From: Balneolaceae bacterium
Lineage (GTDB): Bacteria; Bacteroidota; Rhodothermia; Balneolales; Balneolaceae
NCBI GenBank assembly: GCA_007123785.1
Contig: SLGL01000506.1
Coordinates: forward strand, 1 to 13,483
Reading direction: 5' to 3'
Length of the DNA: 13,483 nucleotides
Position 1 is the first letter of the stretch. Every line of letters starts with the position of its first letter. This document shows positions 1 through 6,122 of the stretch, piece by piece. The notes beneath the pieces were generated by a model. It was not told the origin of the DNA. It ran no database searches and saw nothing but the letters and a program-made list of their open reading frames with translations. Position numbers and translations under genes: made by a program.

Positions 1-126
1 GGGTGTTTTCAGCAACGCTGTGGCAGCATTTGATACCGGCTCGGGCTTTGATTACTGCCTGTAAGCCTGATGGACCATTCAAATGGTGCCGCGTGGCTGA
101 AAAACCCGCCGGCAAGTGATTCACAG

Positions 127-165
127 CCTTGATTTTTTGGTACTTTTGCATCAAGGCAAAAGTAC
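127..165 (+). repeat. Intergenic palindromic repeat, copy 1
   Basis: The arms GTACTTTTGC (140-149) and GCAAAAGTAC (156-165) form a perfect 10-base-pair inverted repeat around the loop ATCAAG (150-155). The upstream segment CCTTGAT (127-133) is complementary to the loop plus its neighbour (ATCAAGG, 150-156). Two crossing pairings are therefore written into 39 bases. A second copy with the same plan lies at 4578-4619. Elements of this general form (CTTGAT, T-run, hairpin with ATCAAG loop) are, from memory, frequent between genes in Bacteroidota. Their role is not known to me. Confidence 0.75.
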
Positions 166-190
166 AAGAAGTAGTTGGTGTTATGAGTTG

Positions 191-206
191 TTTTTACATG
201 TAAAAA
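191..206. promoter_or_regulatory. Perfect 16-base palindrome, candidate operator
   Basis: TTTTTACATGTAAAAA reads the same on both strands. It sits 53-68 bases upstream of the ATG at 259 of the lyase gene and 26 bases after repeat copy 1. Its centre TTACATGTAA resembles the palindrome at 4673-4686 (ATTACATGTGTAAT). A dimeric regulator's binding site is plausible, but A/T-rich palindromes also arise by chance, and no regulator gene is present in the window to pair with it. Confidence 0.35.
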
Positions 207-258
207 ATTGGGTAAGTCCTCTTTAAAATCTGAATCATACAATCAATCCAACAGAAAT

Positions 259-2769
259 ATGGGACATAGCAAAATCAAAGAATGCTCTATTAGCAGAACG
301 GAACAAAAGTGGTTTCAAAAGAAATGTAAGCACGTATCTAAGCTTTTAATCCCATTCTCAGCAATGTTGTTTTTATTCGGGATCATCGCTTGTGATCCTG
401 CGATGGAACAGGAAGCAAACGGGCTGGATCGTCCGCCTTCGGACCAGGAGGTGCGTTATTCACCAGATGATGGAGATCTCACAGCCACCAATCCACCTGC
501 TTTTATCTGGCTTCCTGTGGAAGAAGCTGAATCATACATCGTCCAGTATTCCCGGTCCGAATCTTTTCATTCTGATGAGTCCGTAACGGTGCGTAACATC
601 GATATGACTGTTTATATTCCGAAGGAAATTATGGAGCCGGGTGAGTGGCACTGGCGATATGGTTACAGTGAAGAAGGTGAGGATCTGTTTAGCCGGACCC
701 GCCACTTCGAAATACCTGAGACAGCTACTGAATTCCCATTGGTTTCTGTGGATGATGTTATTGCCAAAATACCCGATCACCGTCCTCGTCTTTATTTTTC
801 TCCTGAACTTGTAGAAGAGATTCGCACCGATACCGATGGCCGTTACGGCCATCTGACAGAAGATGTCATCACAGAAGCTGAAGAGATTCTTGCAATGGAG
901 GAGCCGTTATTTGAAGAACCGGATCCCTGGCCGGAAGAAGATTATCGTCCCATTTATTACGAAGCGTGGCGCTCCATGCGCCCCTATACCCAGCGCATGG
1001 TGACAAGTGCGCTTGCCTATCTTTATACGGGTGACGAGAGGTTTGCAGAAGAAGCGAAACGTCGTCTTATGCATTTCATGACCTGGGATGTTGAAGGCCC
1101 TTCCAGTGCACTCTGGCCAACAGAACTGGGTATGGATATTGCAGAAAACGCAACCCCGGTGTTTGACTGGATTTACGATGTTCTTACCGAGGATGAAAGA
1201 CGTATATGCAAGGAAGTACTTACAGCCCGAATGGTACAGATAAACCGGGATGTTCACCGTGCCCGGCCGATGGAAGCGCGCCCTTACTCCAGTCATCCGG
1301 GGCGTATGGTAGGCTTTGCACTGGAGGGAGGCATTGTGCTGGCTCACGAGGCACCTGAGGCCAGAGACTGGCTTGACTATACACTGCGGCTTGTATGGAG
1401 TACGTATCCTGCCTGGGGAGGGGCTGAAGGAGGATGGCATGAAGGGGTTAGTTACTGGAGTGGATATATGAGACGGATGGTCCGGGTTGTCCATGAGCTG
1501 GACTTGTATGGTGTACCCTTAAAGGACAAACCCTTTTTTCAGAATACCGGTTATTTCGGTTTATATGCGGCATATCCCGGCAGGCCTACACGCGCATTTG
1601 GGGATGGACACCACCACCCGCTTGGCGATGCAACCGGAATTGTAACCTATATGTTGTCGAATCTGTATGAGAATCCATATTTCCGGTGGCACTCTGAACA
1701 GGTAGGTGCTGGGGCATCAGGACGTAAGGCCGCCCGCATATACAATCCGGAACTGAATTCAGAGCCTCCGAATGACCTGCCGCAATCCAGGGTATTTGAT
1801 GATGTGGGGATAGCAGCCCTTCATAGCAATATGGCTGATCCGGAGAATAATGTCATGATGCTTTTCAAGAGTAACCCGTTTGGTGCGATCAGTCATAATC
1901 ATGCGAGTCAGAATGCTTTTGTAATAGAGGCATTTGGAGAGCCTTTGGCAATCAGCAGCGGAGCCCGTCAGACTCACGGTACCCCGCATCACCAGGATTG
2001 GATTTGGCATACGAAAGCACATAATAGTATTCTGGTTGATGAAGAGGGTCAGGTCGCTCGCAGCAGAAGTTCACGCGGAAAAATTATTGCCCACCAGGAA
2101 AATGGAAATTATGTTTACACTGCAGGAGATGCTACGGCGGCGTATGACGGCCGCCTCGACCGGTTTCACCGTCATGTATTGTATGTTCGTCCTGAATATT
2201 TTGTGATTGTTGATGACCTCGAGAGATCAGATGGTTCCTCCACGTATCAGTGGCTGTTTCACGCCGTCAACGAAATGGAGGTTGATGATGAAAACCAGGT
2301 GATCGTCAGCAGTTCCGGTGATGCCCGTCTGGCCTTGCGGTTTCTTCATCCCGGAGAGCTTGAGATTGAACAAAAAACCGGATTCGACCCACCCGTTGAA
2401 GACCCCGAAACAGCGCCAGACCAATTCCACCTGACAGCCTCGACTATCGAACCGGCATCATCAAAACAATTTATTACTGTGATGTGGATCGAACAGGTTG
2501 CCGGCCTTCAGGCTGAAACCCGGGATGAGTCGAGTAGTGTATCTGAAAGTTCAGGAATTCGGACTTTAGAAAACCGGGGTGTAAGCGATGAGGCCGTGAT
2601 TGAAAAGTCTCTGCAGGATGCCGAGCTTCTTGATGCTGAGGGTGGTTTAGCCCTTCGTGTAGGTCAGGATCTGATTCTGTGGAAAGAGGAAGAGGAACAG
2701 CAGGTCAGGGCAGCCGGAATAACTTCAACTGAAACCATGGATGTATATATCAGCCATTTTGACAACTGA
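259..2769 (+). CDS. Heparinase II/III-like polysaccharide lyase, lipoprotein (DUF4962-type N-terminus)
   Basis: Probable uronate-polysaccharide lyase acting outside the inner membrane. I start it at ATG 259 (836 residues). A TTG at 208 would add 17 residues but overlaps the region next to the palindrome. A hydrophobic stretch ends in IIAC, so the lipid-modified Cys is about residue 45; the n-region before it is unusually long. Next comes an Ig/FN3-like segment with the NPPAFIWLP motif of DUF4962 proteins, then the helical toroid, then the C-terminal beta-sandwich with SHNHASQNAF. Candidate catalytic residues are His346, Tyr399 (in HEGVSYW) and His546, with His548 as a possible zinc ligand. 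Their spacing (53 and 147) is close to the His202, Tyr257, His406 set I recall for Pedobacter heparinase II. The fold family is clear; the substrate is not, and heparin itself is only one option. The protein is rich in Asp and Glu. The next gene is 325 bases downstream. Confidence 0.85.
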   Translation: MGHSKIKECSISRTEQKWFQKKCKHVSKLLIPFSAMLFLFGIIACDPAMEQEANGLDRPPSDQEVRYSPDDGDLTATNPPAFIWLPVEEAESYIVQYSRSESFHSDESVTVRNIDMTVYIPKEIMEPGEWHWRYGYSEEGEDLFSRTRHFEIPETATEFPLVSVDDVIAKIPDHRPRLYFSPELVEEIRTDTDGRYGHLTEDVITEAEEILAMEEPLFEEPDPWPEEDYRPIYYEAWRSMRPYTQRMVTSALAYLYTGDERFAEEAKRRLMHFMTWDVEGPSSALWPTELGMDIAENATPVFDWIYDVLTEDERRICKEVLTARMVQINRDVHRARPMEARPYSSHPGRMVGFALEGGIVLAHEAPEARDWLDYTLRLVWSTYPAWGGAEGGWHEGVSYWSGYMRRMVRVVHELDLYGVPLKDKPFFQNTGYFGLYAAYPGRPTRAFGDGHHHPLGDATGIVTYMLSNLYENPYFRWHSEQVGAGASGRKAARIYNPELNSEPPNDLPQSRVFDDVGIAALHSNMADPENNVMMLFKSNPFGAISHNHASQNAFVIEAFGEPLAISSGARQTHGTPHHQDWIWHTKAHNSILVDEEGQVARSRSSRGKIIAHQENGNYVYTAGDATAAYDGRLDRFHRHVLYVRPEYFVIVDDLERSDGSSTYQWLFHAVNEMEVDDENQVIVSSSGDARLALRFLHPGELEIEQKTGFDPPVEDPETAPDQFHLTASTIEPASSKQFITVMWIEQVAGLQAETRDESSSVSESSGIRTLENRGVSDEAVIEKSLQDAELLDAEGGLALRVGQDLILWKEEEEQQVRAAGITSTETMDVYISHFDN

Positions 2770-3094
2770 GAATCAAAAACTCACGCATCAGAATGAATCA
2801 TTAAATCTTTAAAAAAAGTTCTGCCAGAAAGCTTGTGGGTTGATTCTGAGAAAAACTAAATCCCTTCTTCGAGAGGGGAAATGTGAAGATGAAAGCGCGA
2901 AGCGTGATTCATCAAACGAGGGGTGTGTTCCCGTGTCAGGACTCCTGCACAGAAGAACATACCCCCTGCCGGAAATAAAATCCGGATCATTCATCTGTTT
3001 TGCTTCATACTGATCAATCTTTCAGAGGAAGAAGAACGCGGCATAACATTCAGGCTAAAAAACAGTATTTATTTGAATTAAATAATTTAAATTT
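2770..3094. repeat. 325-base gap filled with successive inverted repeats
   Basis: No gene is supported here; the minus-strand open frame at 2809-2994 looks accidental. The gap holds four hairpin-forming segments in a row. TCCCTTC (2861-2867) pairs with GAGGGGA (2873-2879) with one wobble. GATGAA (2888-2893) pairs with TTCATC (2908-2913). GGGGTGTGTTC (2920-2930) pairs with GAACATACCCC (2955-2965) with one wobble, enclosing an inner CAGG/CCTG stem. CCGGA (2969-2973) pairs with TCCGG (2981-2985). The arrangement resembles composite intergenic repeats of Bacteroidota rather than a terminator, since none of the stems is followed by a T-run. The last 100 bases are A/T-rich and probably hold the promoter and leader of the next gene. 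Confidence 0.55.
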
Positions 3095-4543
3095 ATGTGC
3101 TTAAAGAAAATTTCAATAATAATACGCAATGCAGTTTTTTGGGTACTCTTTGTTGGATTATATGGGATGACGCAAAGTTCATTTTCACAAGATCTGGCGG
3201 AAAGGTACAAGGATGTTATTAAGGTTATTGATGTAGCCCCTGTATGGTCGGTACATCAAATAGGCAGTCCTTATTTAATAACAAGTGAAGAATTTCAATA
3301 TGTGGCCTATTATGACAAAGACCGATATTTGACGGTTGCTCAGCGAAAACTTGGTTCACAGGAGTGGACGTATAACGTATTTCCTGTACAGATGGGTTGG
3401 GCAACAGGAGGTCATGCGAGGCTCAGCCTTGCACTGGACCGGGACGGTTATTTGCATTTGACCGCATATCGAAGAGGATTGCAGGAAGGCCCGCCGACAC
3501 CACCGGAAAAGATTTATTACCGTTCTGCAAAGCCCCATGATATTCAGGAATTTGAACGTAAGATAATGGTTTTGGAAGATGAAGGGCCGGAATATCCTAC
3601 ATTTATAAATGGGCCGGATGATGAGCTTTATTTTACCTATCGTCAGGGCGGCAGCGGAAGTGGTGATCAGATATTTAATGTTTATGATCCGGTAACCAAA
3701 ACATGGGAACGCTTGCATGATACACCGTTATTTGATGGGCGGGGTGAGATGAATGCTTATGGCGGACCGAGATTGGGTTCAGATGGAATTTGGCACGCCA
3801 CCTGGGTCTGGCGGGATACACCGGATAATGCAACCAATCATTCAGTATCCTACGCACGCAGCAAGGATTTGCGAAGCTGGGAAACCGTGGATGGTAAACC
3901 GGTTGAACTTCCGATAACAAGTGAAACAGAGGGGGTTGTTGTGGATCCGGACGCCGGCCAGGGTGATGGTATAAGTAATATGACCAGCGGAGGTTTGGGA
4001 TGGGATACGGAACAGCGAACCATCAGGACCTATCATAAATTTGATGAAAATGGGAACAGCCAGGTTTTTAATGCCCGGTTTGAAGATGGGCAGTGGAATA
4101 TTGTCCAGGCTACCGACTGGGATTTCAGGTGGAATTATGAAGGTACGGGTGCTCTGCCATCCGTCGTTCGTGTCGGAAATGTGGAAATTGGCGAGGCCGG
4201 AACACTGGAGCTTGTTGTCTGGAGTCAATATTACGGTGATGAACGAATTGTTCTGGATGAAAACACCCTGGAACCGATTGAACGTACCGAACCAGAAGAA
4301 ACACCGGACTGGGAACGGGCTTTGAAAGTACCTGAACTGGATTTTCAGGTCGAACCCAATCCAGAGCTCTTGCGCGAAGGCGGCCCTATGGAAGTTCAGC
4401 TCATTGAAGACAGGGGGGAAGCTTTACATGAAAATGTAACATATATTATGCGATGGGAGAATGCCGGCAGAAATCGTGACCGGCCCGTTCCGGAACCCTG
4501 GCCGGAACCAACAATGCTGAGGGTGTACAAAATAGCTAAATAG
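3095..4543 (+). CDS. Secreted BNR-type beta-propeller, probable polysaccharide lyase (PL25/PL24-like)
   Basis: 482 residues. An N-terminal signal peptide (hydrophobic residues about 12-24) probably ends at SFS-Q, near residue 31, so the protein is exported. The rest has the repeating pattern of a BNR_4 seven-bladed propeller: GGHARLSLALDRDGYLHL at 105-122, GPEYPTF at 164-170, TYRQG at 181-185 and SVSYARSKDLRSW at 250-262. His107, Tyr167, Arg183 and Tyr222 are spaced 60, 16 and 39 apart. From memory, the PL25 ulvan lyase PLSV_3936 uses His123, Tyr188, Arg204 and Tyr246 (65, 16 and 42). This makes beta-elimination at a uronate residue a reasonable prediction, and it fits the heparinase-like lyase upstream and KduI/KduD downstream. 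It could instead be a non-catalytic or hydrolytic BNR protein. The ATG start has an A/T-rich leader and no Shine-Dalgarno sequence. Confidence 0.7.
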   Translation: MCLKKISIIIRNAVFWVLFVGLYGMTQSSFSQDLAERYKDVIKVIDVAPVWSVHQIGSPYLITSEEFQYVAYYDKDRYLTVAQRKLGSQEWTYNVFPVQMGWATGGHARLSLALDRDGYLHLTAYRRGLQEGPPTPPEKIYYRSAKPHDIQEFERKIMVLEDEGPEYPTFINGPDDELYFTYRQGGSGSGDQIFNVYDPVTKTWERLHDTPLFDGRGEMNAYGGPRLGSDGIWHATWVWRDTPDNATNHSVSYARSKDLRSWETVDGKPVELPITSETEGVVVDPDAGQGDGISNMTSGGLGWDTEQRTIRTYHKFDENGNSQVFNARFEDGQWNIVQATDWDFRWNYEGTGALPSVVRVGNVEIGEAGTLELVVWSQYYGDERIVLDENTLEPIERTEPEETPDWERALKVPELDFQVEPNPELLREGGPMEVQLIEDRGEALHENVTYIMRWENAGRNRDRPVPEPWPEPTMLRVYKIAK

Positions 4544-4577
4544 AGCTGTAAATTGAATGTTCAGATATGAATAAATG

Positions 4578-4619
4578 CCTTGATTTTTTTGGTTTGTTTT
4601 GGATCAAGCCAAAATGAAC
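4578..4619 (+). repeat. Intergenic palindromic repeat, copy 2
   Basis: Same plan as the copy at 127-165: CCTTGAT (4578-4584), a T-run, then GTTTGTTTTGG (4592-4602) and CCAAAATGAAC (4609-4619) around the identical six-base loop ATCAAG (4603-4608). The 11-pair stem needs two wobble pairs, which work in a plus-strand RNA but would be A-C mismatches in a minus-strand RNA. The loop-closing pair is G-C here and C-G in copy 1, a change on both sides that preserves pairing. It lies 34 bases after the propeller gene's stop codon. Confidence 0.7.
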
Positions 4620-4672
4620 AAAAATAAGTTTAACACCTTAAAACGCTGTGCCACAATAAATTTAATATGTGT

Positions 4673-4686
4673 ATTACATGTGTAAT
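4673..4686. promoter_or_regulatory. Inverted repeat ATTACA-TG-TGTAAT, candidate operator
   Basis: Perfect six-base arms with a TG centre. It shares the core TTACATGT with the palindrome at 191-206 and, like that one, lies a short way after a copy of the intergenic repeat and upstream of a catabolic gene. It sits 123 bases before the enolase-family start codon. A regulator site is plausible but unproven. Confidence 0.3.
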
Positions 4687-4739
4687 GTCAGCCTTCAAAG
4701 GGGGACACTCCTTAAAGAGTTCTCAACCACTCTACTGTC

Positions 4740-4778
4740 GTGTCAATGCTATACTTTCGGTTTAGGTTTAAATGACAC
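4740..4778 (+). promoter_or_regulatory. Possible promoter framed by GTGTCA/TGACAC inverted repeat
   Basis: GTGTCA (4740-4745) and TGACAC (4773-4778) are exact reverse complements with centres 33 bases apart, about three helical turns. Between them lies TGCTATACT (4747-4755), which resembles an extended -10 element. No good -35 sequence is present, and Bacteroidota promoters usually follow a different consensus, so the promoter reading is tentative. The enolase-family start codon is 30 bases further on. Confidence 0.25.
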
Positions 4779-4808
4779 TATGAGTAATTAAAACTGTTTG
4801 GTAAAAAT

Positions 4809-6095
4809 ATGGATCGTCGACATTTTCTTTCGGTTACATCTCTGATGGGAGCAGGGTGGGTGTTATCACCTGAAATTAACAGGGATCATTACGAAGATTC
4901 CAAATCCGGATATTCACTGCCCGAACGGGCTCAAAAACTGCTGGACGCAGCTTCAAAACCTGCAATCAAACAGGATGTTTTGCCATTAAATCCTGTTATT
5001 CTTGAATCGGTCGAGCTTCTAAAGCATGGCCGGCAGTTTCTTGTTCGTGTCCGTAACAATGAAGGAGCAGAGGGAATTGCTGTGAGTAATCATCTTATTC
5101 TCCGGTATTCACAATCTTTGTTCGTTGAAACTATTGCACCATTTTTTGAAAGCACAGATGCCCGTTTAGTAGAAAAAACGATTGACGATCTTTACCGGTC
5201 TTCTTATCTGACTCCATCAACGTATAAATGGCAGGGGATACAATTCTGGTCATGCATTGCATCGATTGAACTGGCCATTCTGGATCTGCTTGGCAAGCTG
5301 GTTGAAAAAAATATCACTCATATACTCGGAAACGGCCGTATACAGGAAGAAATTGGTGTTTACCGGGCATCAGGCAACCGGGGCAATGCGCCAGAGGAAG
5401 AAGTTGACTTTTTTCGTGAACAAGTTGAGGCGATCGGTGCGAAAGCGATCAAATACCGGCTTGGTGCCAGAATGCATTACACAGACGATTCTACAAAAAG
5501 AGACCGGGCACTTATACCTTTGATGCGTGAGTCATTCCCGGATCTGACTCTTTATAGTGATGCCAATGGCTCGTATGACATTCAAACAGCTATTGAGATG
5601 GGACGACTGCAGGAAGAGTATGAATATGCATTTTTTGAGGAACCATGCCCATTCGATCATTACGATGAAACCCGGAAGGTAACCAAAGCATTGGATATGA
5701 TTGTAGCAGGCGGAGAACAGGAGTTCAGTATGCGCCAATTCATTTGGCAGATGGATCATAATGTGATAGATCTTGTTCAGCCGGATATATTTTATTTTGG
5801 TGGTTTGTCGAGATCAATTCGTATCGCACGGGCGGCAGAATCGATAGGAATGACCTGCACTCCGCATATTAGCGGTGCGGGACTCGGTTTTTTATATGCT
5901 GTGCTTATGGCTGCCTGTATTCCTAACGCCGGACCCTATCACGAGTACAAAGGGGTGGATCAAGATTTGCCGGCTGAAAGCCCGGGCATATCATTTATTC
6001 CTCAAAATGGGATTATCCGGGTACCCTCAGAAGCCGGGATCGGCGTTCAAATCGATCCTGATTTTGTATCTGCGGCTCAACATATTGTTAAATGA
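4809..6095 (+). CDS. Enolase-superfamily (mandelate racemase/muconate lactonizing type) enzyme with Tat signal
   Basis: 428 residues. It starts DRRHFLSV, a twin-arginine export motif, followed by a short hydrophobic stretch, so the folded enzyme is probably exported. An N-terminal capping domain (about 45-170) precedes the barrel. The three metal ligands are visible: Asp251 (SDANGSY), Glu277 (FFEEP) and Glu303 (GGE). The Asp326/His353 dyad (QPD, TPHISG) is also present. The usual KxK on the second strand reads Lys215-Tyr-Arg217, so the second Lys is Arg. Loss of that Lys with the His-Asp pair kept suggests an acid-sugar dehydratase or epimerase working mainly from the His side, rather than a true mandelate racemase. 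Such enzymes remove the proton next to a carboxylate, which suits a uronate/aldonate pathway. The substrate is unknown. It is followed 27 bases later by the nucleoside-hydrolase-like gene, probably in one transcript. Confidence 0.8.
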   Translation: MDRRHFLSVTSLMGAGWVLSPEINRDHYEDSKSGYSLPERAQKLLDAASKPAIKQDVLPLNPVILESVELLKHGRQFLVRVRNNEGAEGIAVSNHLILRYSQSLFVETIAPFFESTDARLVEKTIDDLYRSSYLTPSTYKWQGIQFWSCIASIELAILDLLGKLVEKNITHILGNGRIQEEIGVYRASGNRGNAPEEEVDFFREQVEAIGAKAIKYRLGARMHYTDDSTKRDRALIPLMRESFPDLTLYSDANGSYDIQTAIEMGRLQEEYEYAFFEEPCPFDHYDETRKVTKALDMIVAGGEQEFSMRQFIWQMDHNVIDLVQPDIFYFGGLSRSIRIARAAESIGMTCTPHISGAGLGFLYAVLMAACIPNAGPYHEYKGVDQDLPAESPGISFIPQNGIIRVPSEAGIGVQIDPDFVSAAQHIVK

Positions 6096-6122
6096 TACTA
6101 TTAACCATTAAATCCTTCTATC

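Larger units (their letters stand above)
1..258. other. Non-coding leader before the first lyase gene, with hairpins
   Basis: I find no convincing gene in this stretch. It holds a short inverted repeat, ACCATT at 74-79 against AATGGT at 82-87; a palindromic repeat element at 127-165; and a perfect 16-base palindrome at 191-206. Both of the last two are listed separately. An open frame from base 2 to a TAA at 62-64 could be the last 20 codons of an upstream gene, but it is too short to judge. The first lyase's mRNA leader and promoter presumably lie here. No clear promoter consensus stands out. Confidence 0.5.
4544..4808. other. 265-base gap with repeat, palindrome and possible promoter
   Basis: No gene is seen here. 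In order, the gap holds repeat copy 2 (4578-4619), a perfect inverted repeat (4673-4686), a fragment AAGGGGGACACTCCTT (4698-4713) that looks like half of a G/C-rich intergenic repeat, and a possible promoter framed by an inverted repeat (4740-4778). The size and content suggest a fresh transcription start before the enolase-family gene rather than read-through from the propeller gene. Confidence 0.45.

Noticed and set aside
2..64. Open frame ending in TAA that could be the tail of an upstream gene
   Set aside because: Only 20 codons are visible, with no recognisable motif, so it cannot be told from chance.
127..165. Stable H-type pseudoknot in repeat copy 1
   Set aside because: The crossing helices leave no bases to span the seven-pair stem, so both cannot fully form together; alternative hairpins are more likely.
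208..258. TTG at 208 as start of the heparinase-like gene
   Set aside because: It adds 17 polar residues before an already long signal n-region and abuts the palindrome at 191-206; the ATG at 259 is simpler.
907..1494. 195-codon minus-strand open frame inside the heparinase-like gene
   Set aside because: It lies wholly antisense to a clearly coding gene, with no family-like sequence.
2809..2994. 61-codon minus-strand open frame
   Set aside because: It coincides with the hairpin-rich repeat region and has no family-like features; its codons are a by-product of the inverted repeats.
3069..3085. TTATTT/AAATAA inverted repeat before the first propeller gene
   Set aside because: The stretch is almost pure A/T, where such matches are expected by chance.
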